A stretch of 64,000 nt of DNA, taken from NCBI GenBank assembly GCA_010909165.1, contig VJWM01000016.1, positions 682,001 through 746,000 of the forward strand. Direction: 5' to 3'. The notes beneath the pieces are model-generated. The model made no database searches, was not told the origin of the DNA, and saw nothing but the letters and a program-made list of their open reading frames with translations. Position numbers and translations under genes: made by a program. Below are positions 21,724 through 33,125 of the stretch, in pieces. The stretch comes from Anthoceros angustus. Its lineage: Eukaryota > Streptophyta > Anthocerotopsida > Anthocerotales > Anthocerotaceae. Each line of letters begins with the position of its first letter. Positions within the stretch are counted from its first letter, which is position 1.

Positions 21724-24335
21724 TTATGGCTCACGCTTCCGACGTTTTTGTGCTTGCCCACAACGAGATTGTATAATTCTGTCCAGCTCTTGCTGCCCAA
21801 ATCTGTCCCGCCTCTTACTGTGATTTGCAGAGTACCTACGCATCAGAGACACCTCAGAATCTGGATTGAATTGTACAAGTGCAAGTATGGCACAATCCAA
21901 GTAGGGAGCCAAGAGGCTTACCTCTGCAAACTACCAGCAAATTCGCCGATGTCCTTCCTGAACCCTGCCACTCGACTTCCTACCGCCGATGCACTACCAG
22001 GGTTGTCTGAAACACGCTGCAGTACTTTCTGCACCTGCACAAAGTCCTCCATGTAGGTCCGAAAGCCTTCCCTTATTTCTTTCTTGAGACGCGCAATTAG
22101 CTCCTTGACAGGAATCGACTGCATCTGCATGTGGGACTGCATTTGTTTACCAAGCACCACCTGATTTGAGATCATGACCACAGCAAGGGGTGAGGAAAAT
22201 ACAGTCCTCCAGAAGGAACACAACCTACTCTCTACACCTGGGCACCGGGTACCAAGAAGATGTGTAAGCCGTACCTCCTTGCTGAAAAATACCCTCTGAA
22301 CTTCCGCATTTCCACTTTTGCGGAGGTTCTTCATGACCTCTCCACCCGCAAGGTCCCTTACTTGTTGCTGAAACGCCTGAGTAAATGTGTACCTAAACCG
22401 AGAGTCATTGATTTTCTCTGCAACCGCGTCCTGCGCATTCTTGCTTATTGTCTTGTGGGCTAGTGACATCGAGTCCTTTGAGTTTAACATGGACATCTTG
22501 GATCCCCTTGAGGACGTCATAAAGGCGTTGTCAACCCACGTTCCCACGAGCTCCTTAGCCAAATTCTGTGCTGCAACTAAGAATCTTCTGAACGCTGGTT
22601 GCCCCACCTCAGTGTCCCATTGCAAGCCACATCGACGTAGAGCAACGGTCAACAATTCTGAAATGTCCTTCTTACGTTTCTGAAGCTCTCCTTCCAACTT
22701 CGTCCACTCCTTGCTGAAGATAGCGGCTACCTTATCTGTGTCACCACTTTCAAAGGCAAACATTGTCTTCAGACAGATAACAGTAAGTCTTGCATCCACA
22801 GTTTTGGCAAACTGTTCGTCCCTCAGCCTCTTTGCCTCTCTGGAACTTCTTGCAGGAACTAAAAGGTTGAGAGCATCCTTGGGCACCTGCCAGAGACTGT
22901 CAACCATCCCAGCAATCGATGTAGCCCTGTTCAGAAGAGACCTGAGTTGAGATAGTATCCTCTCCTGGGGCAGCCACATGAAATAACCAACCAGGGTGGA
23001 GACCCCTGGATATGTACTAGCTGTCAAAGCTTTCTCACGCCTGTTGTCATCTTGTAGATGGTCGGAAGCCAGTTTCTTGGACATCGCGGTCAACTTGCTG
23101 ACAAAGCTGGTTAAGTCGTTTGGAAAGAGCTGCGGTTCTAGGTCTGTGACTGACCTGTGCTTCCGCTCGCCGAAGACTTCTTTAGCAAACTTCTGAAGCG
23201 GCTCATTCCAGCCCATCTCACCTGCCAGAGTAACCTTGTTCCACATCCCCATCTCTTCCCCCTTGAGCCCGCGAAGATCCCCAGAGTTTGATACAGCAAC
23301 AGCTGGGTAGTAAGACCTGTTGGGATCCAGCAGCCGTTCAAACACCGACTGGGAGAGAATTTCCAAAACATCCTGCTTGAGATTTCGCTCACCTGTAAGA
23401 ACGACAATGATATCTGCTTTCACTACGTGTCGATGCACCATCCGCTCGATAAAGCTGTTATTATCATCAGCTAAATGAACTCCTGGGAGGTCAACGATCC
23501 CCATGGGCTTGCCCTCCAGCTGCATGCGCTGCAGCAATTCCGAGGGACACCTCAACGTAATCAGTTTGTAGCCAAACCAAGCTTGCTGCACTAGACCTCT
23601 AAGATGCTCATGCATTTGCTTGTGCTGTTCAACTGTGGAGAGACTAGTAGGAGGTGCCCACCTTTTTTCCAGAGATTTCAGAACCTGCTCTGCAGCTGAT
23701 GACTGTACAACATATTTCCCACCCACCATCTGTCCATAATCACAGACAAACTTCATAAAAGACCCATCCTCTGGCGGCTGAAAATCGATGTCATCCCAAA
23801 ATTCATCATCCTTATGGCCAGCCACCTCCGCCATGATGCTTCCTAGCTCCTCCATTTCCCAGACGTCCATCTCCAGCTGATAATTAGAGCCATATTCCAA
23901 TCTCAGAGGAAATGGCAGACCGGACTGGTCTCCCCGCTGGGTGGGCAACAGGTCCGAATCCGGATACACAATTTCCCTATTCGCAGAACGGAACCCAAAC
24001 ACCCTGAACAAGGAATTCAACATGCTTGATTTCCCTACTTGGACACTGCCAATGACTGTGGCCGTGTGGGAAGCCTTGGCGTCGCCCTCCTCAACAGCGA
24101 AGGGCGAGATTTCGGGAATGCTGACCGCGTCCCTACAGCCCGTCCGTTCCCGACTCCCCTGCTCAATAATTTCGTTCAAAAGTTCCCCATAGTGGCTTGG
24201 AGCTTCTCGAAGACCCACTTCTTCCAGCTCCGACCAATTCTGGGAGGAGGTCACACAAACGGAAGGGGACAAGCTCTGCCTTGCCTGCTCTGATTGCAAT
24301 TTCGCCTGCTTTTCAAGAAAGCTCTCAGCACCCAT
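21724..24335 (-). CDS. large dynamin-superfamily GTPase (SLIP-GC-like)
   Basis: The main frame begins at 24335 and runs to a donor at 21922; a short last exon (21817-21724) adds SKRRDRFGQQELDRIIQSRC and a basic tail. The G domain shows a P-loop GSVQVGKSS (residues 96-104), a threonine in LLPTQRGDQSG (about 129-139) as switch candidate, DLPGV (282-286) and an SNSGD candidate for the base-recognition motif (349-353). The long helical C-terminal half lacks PH and proline-rich domains. This layout resembles nuclear GTPase SLIP-GC and bacterial-type dynamin-like GTPases more than classical plant dynamins. A 114-bp GT-AG segment (22161-22274) inside the frame has no stop and may be a removable intron, giving about 797 or 835 residues. 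The basic end (QKRRKREP) could be a nuclear signal. The start is the first ATG; a 5' exon cannot be excluded. Confidence 0.8.
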
Positions 24336-25460
24336 CGCAGGGCCTCCTCGTCAACTCCTTCCGGCGCAGCTTTGAAAATGCTCGAAACCCGCCAAAATGT
24401 CCGCCTACAGGATGGGAAGACGAGTATCACCGCAAGCCTGTAGAGTTCCAGGGAACTTCCACTCGGAATTTGGCCATGACAAAGCGCCATTCCCAGCTAC
24501 TTGAGCTGAGCTGCGGGCCAAACCCTAACAAGTTGCAGGCACCGTAGATTGAAACGATTGAAGAGACCCGGACGTTGCGCTTCGCAAACCAGCCCTCTCG
24601 CCGGGAACCAAATCGAGCGACAGCGTCCTTGCAGCTGCTTGCCCAACACAACACTTATCCAGACTGGAATTTTAAACGGCTGAACGCGGGAAGGTAACAC
24701 ACATGCCTCCTGAAGCAACAGGGGGCGGGGCAACATTACCTTTACGCTTTTACTGCCTGTGGCTTCTTGGCTTGGGAATTCCCCTTCTCCTCCCTGTTTT
24801 GCAGAACCGCGATTGGCCAGGAGTCTGAGAATGATTTTAGTGCGAAACGGCTTAATTAGAATAAAGACAAGGGTCACACCCCGCCTCGACAGTAGCTTAG
24901 AGCAGCGGAGGAGGCCGAGCGATGGCTCAAGCCAGCCGCGACATACAAAACGAAACAACACAGACCGCAAGACCCACAGGCTCAAGCAGCCTTGAAAGCG
25001 GCCAGCAGGAGGTCGAAAACAGAAACCAAACACTGAGAAACACCACCGAGGACAACCTGCAGCCTATGAATCATCTGGGCCATGCCAAGGGGACCTTTGT
25101 CTCCAAGACAAAAGGCCCCTTGATATGGCCCAGATTATTCAAGTGGACCTTTGTCTCCTGAGAAATCTGATTCCACCACTTCATCAAGGGCAGGAATCAG
25201 AGTACCAAGCAAACTTCCAAAATCCCGCAACTGGGAATCAATAAGGGAACCACCCAATCCCACTCCATGATGGATCGAAACAAAGAATCCGCTTGGAGAG
25301 TCTGTGACAATGATGGTAGAGAACACCTATTTCATAACTGAGATTAACCTAAGTTAGTATTCCAGGGATGGCTAATGGAACATACATGTACACCATCAAA
25401 TCTTTATGTTCTGAGCTTGGTGACTGCTGGACCTTTCATCACCCCTGAATGATAGAAGTT
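24336..25460. other. intergenic: GTPase 5' region and flank of the PPR remnant
   Basis: This holds the presumptive promoter and leader of the GTPase. Minus-strand frames at 24251-25033 are not supported. A short block near 24595-24640 (gggaaccaaatcgagcgaca) recurs at about 25525-25560 beside the PPR remnant, so part of this sequence shares an origin with that locus. Confidence 0.45.
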
Positions 25461-26290
25461 CTATGTCCAATCAAGAAAGAACGCACCAGCGCACAAGCTC
25501 TGGCTTGGCTGCTCTGAAGCCCTCTTGCCAGGAACCAAATCGAGCAACAGCGTCCTTATATATGTTCCATAAGCTTTTCCAACAGCTGATGACTCCAGGA
25601 AACCTTTCATCTCCCTCTGAAGGATCTTCCATGTACAATCAGGAAGGAATGCACCAGCGTCCGTGTCCTGTCCACAAGCTCTTGTCTGGCTGCTCTGAAC
25701 CATGCCCCCATTCCCTTTCTCCTCGGCTGCATCTCCTAGCCTGTACATGTGGCTCCCCCATGGTATACTGTGGCATCTCTTGGATCTACCTCCACTGCTT
25801 GATCGAAAGCATACAGGGCCAAATTCACGTTGCTCCACTTTTGACAAGCGCCCAATAGTGCACCAAACTGCAGCATCCGGCTGTACACTGCTGTGCACAG
25901 GCATTGTCCTCAGCTCATCAAGTTGGCCCCCGGACGTCTACCATGCATGAGTAGTGCTCGATTGGTGGTGGGACCTGATGCCATACTGTCTGCTCAAGGC
26001 ATCAAAGTACTCTCGCCCCTTATTGGCCACTAGACCCACATGACTGTAGACCAAGGATGAGATCATGGTGATGCTGCCCAGCTGGCTGTGCATTCTGTGA
26101 ACCAATTCAAATACCATATCAGTGTCACCTTGACGGGTGTATCCTGCAATCAGCGCACTCGAGGCTACAATGTCTCGTTTGGGCAAATATGCATCAGACT
26201 CCTGCTGCAATGCTGTGCATTTACCATGCTCCCGAGCTTTGCATGCATCATTATCAAATGGATGGCTATAGTCAGATCAGCTATAAGCCC
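25461..26290 (-). pseudogene. broken PLS-class PPR gene fragment
   Basis: Minus-strand pieces in different frames line up with the C-terminal part of plant PLS-type pentatricopeptide proteins. IMMHAKLGSMVNAQ (near 26240) and KRDIVASSALIAGYTRQG (near 26160) are S/P repeats, and VYSHVGLVANKGREYFDALS is the usual L-type repeat. MPVHSSVQPDAAVW then matches the MP-x-PDAAVW segment leading into the E motif. Each join needs a frameshift, and sequence before 26290 does not continue the repeats. Intact relatives act in plastid or mitochondrial RNA editing, but this copy cannot. Confidence 0.7.
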
Positions 26291-26722
26291 TCGACGTTCT
26301 TGGACGTTCACCGGGACGCTTAGTACAATTGGGCTGAGAGGATGCAGGATATGCATCCCTATGCAGGATAGTACGGGAAAATGCGAAACAGATGTTCCCA
26401 CAAAAAGGTAGTGCAAGTTGCCAGTACACACACCACACAGTACACACATGATGCCAGGAACTTTTAGGATTTCAGAGTTTCCCCTTCATTTCACTCGAGA
26501 CATCTTTTGGGGCTAAGCACTAATCTGCCCTACAGCTCGTGAACCAAAACCTTAGTCCATATCGGTAGTTTTACATACCGTTTTAGCCCTATATACCGAA
26601 TTATTCAGAATACCATAAGTAAGCCAGCCGGCATCATACCTTCGTTGGTTTGCAAGCCTGACCAGCAATGGCATATTATCCGACGGAGCGCATCGAGGCG
26701 CATCAATCCCGGCTACGCTGGA

Positions 26723-26730
26723 TATAAAAG
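26723..26730 (+). promoter_or_regulatory. TATA box of the small secreted-protein gene
   Basis: tataaaag in the context gctggatataaaag, 53 bases before the ATG. The same context and spacing occur before the duplicate locus at 28897, which supports a real core promoter with a short leader. Confidence 0.75.
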
Positions 26731-26775
26731 ACTGGAGCCTCTCGTACATTCTTGAGCTCTGAAACAGCAATAGAA

Positions 26776-27519
26776 ATGGCGACAACGGCAGCAAAGACGA
26801 CAGCGACCCTGTGCTTGGCGCTGCTCCTCATTCTTCAGTCCTGCCATGTCTTGTAAGTGTCGGGTTTCTATCTTTCTGCGAATGGAGTAAATCGCACGAT
26901 TCACTTTATCAATTTCAAGCGCTACATACATGTCGCCTGCATGTACAAATTTCCTTTTCACATGTGTGGTCTCACCCTGGGCTTGACATGCTCACTTGGC
27001 CGTTCCTCATTTTCCTGATTGATACTTTGCAGACACGCAAACATCGACCCAGACAAGTTACCGGACACTTACGTAACCATAGCGTCATTGGCGTTCCCCG
27101 GATACTACGTGGCTTTGGATTGTGTAAAATTGACAGTGACACTGGAGGAAAGCCTGCCACCCAATCCCGAGCAATGCAAGTTCCAGTTCACTGCCGTCGA
27201 GGGTGAGCTCTTGAGCTACAACATCCAGTCGGCTCAGTGCCCGGAGAACTACATTCTCCTGGACGCCACAGGCGGCGATGCCTTTGGAGCCTACCCAAGC
27301 GGGTTCGGCTCGGTTTCCGTCACCCAATATCCTAACGACCCCGGAGCTCAATTTCGTCCGGTGCCCCAGTTGAGCAGTCGTGTCCCTGAGAACCAGCGAT
27401 CCTACGCACTCTTGTCGAATGCTGTTATTTATGCCTACTTCCGCTCAAGTCCCTCGGGAGTCCTGAACGCGCAGAACTACATCGGTCCATGGGAGCAGCT
27501 CATCATTGATGAGTTTTAG
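26776..27519 (+). CDS. small secreted protein, beta-trefoil-like, unknown family
   Basis: Two exons: 26776-26852 and 27033-27519, with a strong gtaagt donor and ttgcag acceptor, giving 187 residues. The first exon encodes a signal peptide: TLCLALLLILQSCHVL, with cleavage probably just before HANIDPD. The mature part has three loosely similar segments, FPGYYVALD...FQFTAVEG, ENYILLDAT...AQFRPVP and RSYALLSNA...EQLIIDEF, which look like the three lobes of a beta-trefoil; this is inference. Cysteines near LDC, PEQC and AQC may pair. I do not recognise the family. TATA at 26723 and AATAAA at 27673 frame the gene. A decayed duplicate follows 2.2 kb downstream with the same intron position. Confidence 0.85.
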
Positions 27520-27672
27520 GCTTGTACCCGTGTAAACCGTGAGGATGGCCGCCTATGTGTGTGTAGGGAATTATCATGCTCGAGACATGATACCAGGCTT
27601 CGGAAGAAGCAATTCTTCCTGCAGATGGATGTTTCTAAAGCGTGTACGTGTGGAATAGAAATGTTGTTATGG

Positions 27673-27678
27673 AATAAA
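27673..27678 (+). terminator. polyadenylation signal AATAAA
   Basis: aataaa lies 154 bases after the stop codon of the secreted-protein gene, in a T/G-rich 3' context. Confidence 0.6.
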
Positions 27679-27683
27679 GATCG

Positions 27684-28377
27684 TTCTTTCTTCCCAACTC
27701 ACACGTAGCTTGAACTCAACTTCAGGTGTCTTCCATAATTTCAGATTCAGATTATAATGTGAAACGTGGGCAAGGGAAGCAGGCAGTGTTATCATCCACT
27801 TACGCGCAGGTGAAGGCTGAAGTGTGCTAAATCGGCATACATATGTTTGCGCAGCCTTACAGACACCTACCAGGCGAGCAGACTGCAAAACAGTGCAGCA
27901 GCATGCCTTGAAAACAGAGAGGGGTAAAAAGAGACAGAAAAAAGAACAAAGGACAACAGGACAGGAACGGGGGTGAGTAAACGGGACGCGCACGGTGCGT
28001 GACGGGGTGGGAATCGGACAATCGGACGGGGCGAGACGGAAAGGGGCAGGAACGGCGTCGACGGGACGGGAAGAGACTGGGACGGAACGGGAGGAGATGG
28101 AACGGGGCGGGGGGATCGGAACAGGAGTGGATGGGAGTGGAAGAGCAATGAAAAGAGAGGGACGTGGTTGTCAGGTGGTGGAGCAGCGGTAGCTCCAAAG
28201 CATGTCACCAAATGTTCACAAGCTACCATCAAATGTATCGAAGGACAGAGTCACGCCAAGCTCAAGGCCCACAACAGTCTAGAACAAGTAATAAGAGCAC
28301 TAGAGTCGATATCTGTGTCATAATTCCTTGCAGAGTTAAGAAGAAGTAGTCTAGTATAGCCTTCAAATACTTTGACA
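27684..28377. other. intergenic, includes a GGGACGGG-rich stretch
   Basis: No gene is supported. Sequence 27960-28150 is purine-rich with repeating acgggacgg/gacgggg words, which keeps spurious frames open on both strands. Confidence 0.5.
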
Positions 28378-28487
28378 ACGTACCGACACAAGCGCAAGAT
28401 GCTTAAAAGCGACATTCTTATAAATGTGTGGCAATTTAGCCTTAGCCATTATAAATGTATGTCCATTTAGCGTAAGCAATTTAACAC
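28378..28487 (+). repeat. dispersed hairpin-ended repeat, diverged partial copy D
   Basis: The sequence from gtaccgacacaagcgcaaga through cattcttataaatgtgtgg matches the 3' half of copies A and C. It is followed by two versions of the terminal hairpin in a row (about 28425-28451 and 28452-28487), as in copy B. Confidence 0.6.
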
Positions 28488-28896
28488 TGCTGCCTCTGAT
28501 GTCCCGTATAAAATAACACTCCCCAGTGTCGATCCCCCTTGAATCTGTGGCACGCGCGCGGAGCCTCTGCCTCCTCCAGGCTGAAAGCCTGAAACTAGGT
28601 CATATGGTATCTATTGTCAGCCCCTTCCTGTGCAGGCGTCGTGTCTCACGTTTTCGCAATGCCCAACGGCTTCGGCTTTGGCAGTCCTTCCTGTACATAA
28701 TGAATTCATCGGTCGCCCTCAAGCCAGAATGCGCACTAGTGGTTTTGGATTGCCGGCAATGTTCTGGAGCGCTCCTCTAGACTGTCTTCCTCAATGAAGC
28801 GTTCCAGGTGCTGCAGTTTTTCGATTCGGTGGTCCTCTCCCCCGTTCGTCTTCCGACAGAGCGCACCGAGGAGCATTTATCCTGGTCCTCGCTGGA

Positions 28897-28904
28897 TATA
28901 AAAG
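28897..28904 (+). promoter_or_regulatory. TATA box of the duplicated secreted-protein locus
   Basis: tataaaag in the same gctggatataaaag context as 26723, 52 bases before the ATG at 28949. The core promoter survives although the reading frame does not. Confidence 0.7.
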
Positions 28905-28948
28905 AGTGAGCCTGTAGTACATTCTTGACCTCTCAAACAACAACAGCC

Positions 28949-30001
28949 ATGGCGACCGCGGCAACAAAGGTGATGGCGACCCTGTGCTTGGTGCTGCTCT
29001 TCGTTCTCCAGTCTTGCCATGTCCTGTAAGTGTCGGAGTTCTACCTTTCTGCATATTCCTGTATCTACAGATTCCTCTTCACATGTGCGGTCTCCCCCGT
29101 GATATGCCCGTTCTTACGCCCCAACTGACATTTTGCAGACACGGAAACGATAACATCGACCCACGGAATCTACCAGATGCTTACGTATACATAGCATCAT
29201 TGGGGTTCCCCGGGTACTACCTGGCTGTCAGTTGTTCAGCATTGACCGTGCAACTGCAGACCCAGAAGTACAGGCTACAACATCCGGGTGGCTGAGTGCC
29301 CAAGTTACTACATTCACCTGGACGCCGCAGGCAGCGATCCCTATGCTTGCAACCCAGATGGTGTCGGCACGATTTCCGTCACCACAAATGTTACCGACCC
29401 CTAAGCTCGATCTCATCCGGTGCCCCAGTCGAGTCGGCTCCCGGCGTCCAGCGTCTCCGCCTCCGGCAGAGAACCCCATGCCTCGTTGCGTACTGCACAG
29501 TGAACCGTGGAAACACACCCTTCCCCTCGTCATGTTGCTTAAGAGTTCATACAAGGCGCCGCACTCACATCCAGCCTCTACTGCGACCTCCAGCGAGTCA
29601 GGAAAGTAGCCGTGCCCGGCGAAATGCACTCCGCTATGCGCCGATTCGCGCTGACACATACCACTCGGCAGCCCATCCAAACTCAACAGCATCGCCTATG
29701 TAAGAAGCGGACTGTGCTGAAAGTAAAGGCTGGATGTGAGTGCAGCGCATTGTATGAACTCTTCAAGGAACATGGCGAGGGAAAGGGTGTGTTTCAACGG
29801 TTCACTGTGCAGTACACAACGAGGCATGGGGTTCTCTGCCGGAGGCGGAGACGGTGGACGCCGGGGGCCGACTCGACGGAAACGGGTTCCACGGGCTCTT
29901 GTCGGATGCTGCTAGTGATGCCAACCTCCACGTAAGTACCTCAATCGTGAATGCGCAGAACGCCATCGTTGCATACGAGCAGGTGACCATTAATACGTAT
30001 T
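28949..30001 (+). pseudogene. duplicate of the secreted-protein gene, broken by deletion and insertion
   Basis: Exon 1 (28949-29025, 77 bases, same length as in the intact gene) gives the same kind of signal peptide, and exon 2 starts at 29139. The frame follows the paralogue through IDPRNLPDAYVYIASLGFPG, then a deletion and frame change lead to a stop in the 29290s. Homology resumes in another frame as DAAGSDPYACNPDG to a stop at about 29404. The paralogue's C-terminus reappears only at about 29888-30001 (GLLSDAA...IVNAQNAIVAYEQ). Roughly 450 bases with an inverted repeat separate the two parts. The surviving TATA box and splice sites mean it may still be transcribed. Confidence 0.8.
29428..29877. 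repeat. fold-back insertion: inverted repeat with ~150-bp arms
   Basis: The left arm 29428-29576 is the reverse complement of the right arm 29728-29877, with roughly 90% identity by eye. A spacer of about 150 bases lies between them. Arm ends read gtcgagtcgg... and ...ccgactcgac. The structure sits inside the broken secreted-protein copy. A transcript from the upstream TATA box would form a long hairpin. Confidence 0.85.
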
Positions 30002-30099
30002 AAAAATGCATGTTAAGCGGCCTTGCAGCTGCCATTGTATGTGGGATATCGTGTGTAGAGAAGTCATGGAATGAATTGCTTTAGTATGTGTGTAGAGAA

Positions 30100-30180
30100 G
30101 TCATTTTTTGGGAACTTTTGTACACTTTGTGGGTTTTTGGGAACTTTTGTACACTTTGTGGGTTTTTGGGAACTTTTAGC
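30100..30180. repeat. tandem repeat, 31-32-bp unit, about 2.5 copies
   Basis: The unit tttttgggaacttttgtacac plus tttgtggg is repeated with very few changes between 30105 and 30180. Confidence 0.85.
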
Positions 30181-32770
30181 ATTTTGAATTCTCTTGCATT
30201 TCAATCGAGGCATCTCTTAGGGCTAAGCACCACCCTCTCAGTGGCAGGGGCTTCGGAACTGTAAGACTAACACCTTTAGACATGTCCAGGTTTTACGCCC
30301 TCGAGAAGACTCCAGTTAAAAAATTGCAATAGTCATACCAAGGTGTTCTGGACAGCCACCGATCCCAAATTAATCCACTCTTCACACAAAGGAATGCAAA
30401 ACCCTCTTCCAAAAACTAGTGTGCTATCAGCCAATGTTAAATAATGTGTATGAAGCTGTGACATCTCTCTATTGTGTATGAAGATGTGATATCTCCCTAC
30501 CTCTAGTGTAGGTTGTATCGGCCAACGACATCATCCTTCACAAAAGGAAATAAGGTGGAAATGCCTGCCTTTGAAATCCACACATCACGGGCTTATAAGT
30601 AACCATCTTCTCATAACATGTGTGCACTGACAATGTGGAATCTGTTGTAAATAATATATAGTACCTTTTTACAACAAGGAATTTTTAATTAATTCTTTAT
30701 TCAAAATGAATTAACATATGATATTTTAAATTAACACATGGGGCATCTTTTGTGAAAAATAATGTAAGACTTATTATCATGGCCTCCAAACATCCAATAC
30801 ATATGTTGAAGGTGATGTATCATGTTTATCAAATTCAATATCGATACACATCAACTATCACCTTCAAACATCGAATAGACATAGTGGAGCGATTTAGTGG
30901 ATCCACTAGATTTCATACGAGTCATATTAGGTCTTGAAAAACCTGAATTAGTTGTTTCTTGAATTGAGCTTTGTGAAGATGGCATACTGTACCCCGAGGG
31001 GTGATTCGGCATTAATTAATTGAAATTAATAAAATTTGAAAATCCAGAAATTATTATACTTAAAATATTGAATATGTAAAAATTTATAAGTTTAAGATGC
31101 TAAAAACAAGAAAACTAGGGTTTGTGTGAAAAATTAGCGCCTGTTTAGGGGTAGTCTATACATATCCATTAGTTTTATATATATACCTATGTATTATAAT
31201 AAAAATTGAAATTTGATAAAAATATTTTGTAAATGTTGAAATTTTGAAAAATATAAATATTCATGTTGAAACTTTTTTTTTTTCAAAAGATAATTCTTTC
31301 GGCATTATCCTGTTGAACCATCCTTCGGGGTACGGTAATCTGGAAATTAGTACTCCATCTTCTACCCTACTCCATAAACTTTCCTCAATTTCCCTAATGC
31401 AGAACCGTAGAGGCAACCTACTTACCTTTAAAGAGTTTAATGTTTAAATTATACAAGCTCATCCTCGGCAACTACACCCTTGTATTCTAAATGGAAATAC
31501 GTATCCTACTTACTTCTAGCTTCTAGTTGATATATCATCCCAGTTAGCTATGTCATCCGAGTAAAGCTCCGATCCATTCCTATAACACGAAATGAAATGC
31601 ATTTAACATGCTAAAAATTACATAAACTAACATATCTTACTATAGCTTCCATACCGGATAAGAGAAATTATTCTTTGAATGCATGATTGATAAATGGTCG
31701 TTGAGCAATTTAATTTTGAACATCAAGGATACCAAATACGAGAAATTGTCCTTTGAATGGATGATTGAAATGGTTGTTGAGAAAGGTAATTTCGAACCTC
31801 AGGGATACCGAATAAGAGAGATTGTCCTTTGAATGCATGGTTGATAAATGGTCGTTGAGCAATATAATTTGAACTATAGAGGCATTCTAAAGAAGAGAGA
31901 TTGTCCTTTGAATGCATGGTTGATAAATGGTCGTTGAGCAATATAATTTGAACTATAGAGGCATTCTAAAGAACTCGATCTACTTTTTCCTCCAGTTATC
32001 TCAAAACCATGAGATTTTGTTCCTCAAGCTCTTCTTCAAAAAGTTCTCTCTTGGATGCGTACCCATCCAAACCTAATGACTTCCATATAAGTTCTTCAAT
32101 TAGAGCATGTCCCTCCTTCTACCGTACTAAAAGCATGAAGGTGTGTTCATATCCCACATCAAGTTTATAAATGGTTACCCTAATCATATCACAAAGGGTT
32201 ACCCTAATCATGAAAATCACAGTGCTTAATTTTAGAAACTCATATGAGGCTTAACCCAAAAGTCTACACATTGTCAAGACAAAATTAAAGAAGACTGTGT
32301 TACTTACTTGGTGATTGTAGGATCTTCACATTCAATGGAACTCATGGCGTATTGCAATTCTAGAAGAGAGCTTGAGATGTGTTGCCCATGATATGGGAAA
32401 CCATGTAATCACTAGATAATTATTTCCACCTATGACCTTGAGATATGTATACCTATGACTCGTTCTTTTATCAACAACCAACATCTATCAATCACATATT
32501 AATTATTAGGAGCTCAACATCTATCGATCAGCAGCTCAACTCCTATCATCATAAACTCAACACCTCTCACCAAGAGTTCAACACCTATCACGAGACTCAA
32601 CAATCATACATCTCTTCAGCTCTATTTTACGAGAGATCCTCAAAAATTATTTAGCAAATACCAAAGTTAAAAGTAAAACGAGAAGAAAACTAAGTGAACA
32701 CTTAGAGACTGTTGACTTCTTACTTACTTGACTAGGAGATTATTCTAGTCATTGGTTTAATAGCTAGGTA
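30181..32770. other. AT-rich intergenic region, no gene seen
   Basis: The first part (30168-30330) resembles 26455-26580 upstream of the intact secreted-protein gene and may mark a third duplicate. Beyond that there are long AT-rich stretches, one tandem array (31663-31975, listed separately), and no frame with recognisable motifs on either strand. Confidence 0.5.
31663..31975. repeat. tandem repeat, 76-79-bp unit, four copies
   Basis: Units begin at about 31663, 31741, 31817 and 31896, each with (c/t)ctttgaatgcatg...gttgag. The last two copies are almost identical and the first two are diverged. Confidence 0.85.
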
Positions 32771-33125
32771 CAGTCAAACCCCTCTAATTGGGACCCCTAT
32801 AAATGGGAACCCCCTTTAAATGGGACGCCCGGGCTTACTCCCTTGAATGTGCTACATGCTAAATGGGAAACCCCTCTAATTTGTAAATGGGAACATGTCT
32901 CCCAAACATTCAATGCAAGTACACCTCTGTAAAAGGGAAAATACATTTTTTTAAAAAATAAAAAAATTGAGGAAATCGTCTTATCGAGATTACGTATATT
33001 CCTACAGAGGACGAAATATAGCAAGCATTAATCCCTCCGCCTGTCAATGAGGAGGGTGAGGAGAATAATCTGGTCAATGGAGACCATAGCCCCAAGACGC
33101 GTCACGACAAAGGATCAGATAATGC

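Noticed and set aside
24251-24490. Minus-strand EEALRWVLRAFLKSR-like peptide overlapping the GTPase start
   Set aside because: It looks protein-like but is in another frame over the GTPase N-terminus, and I could not find a splice arrangement joining it; probably a shadow frame.
24497-25033. 178-codon minus-strand frame upstream of the GTPase
   Set aside because: Composition is unlike a protein domain, with no motif and no clear splice link to the GTPase start.
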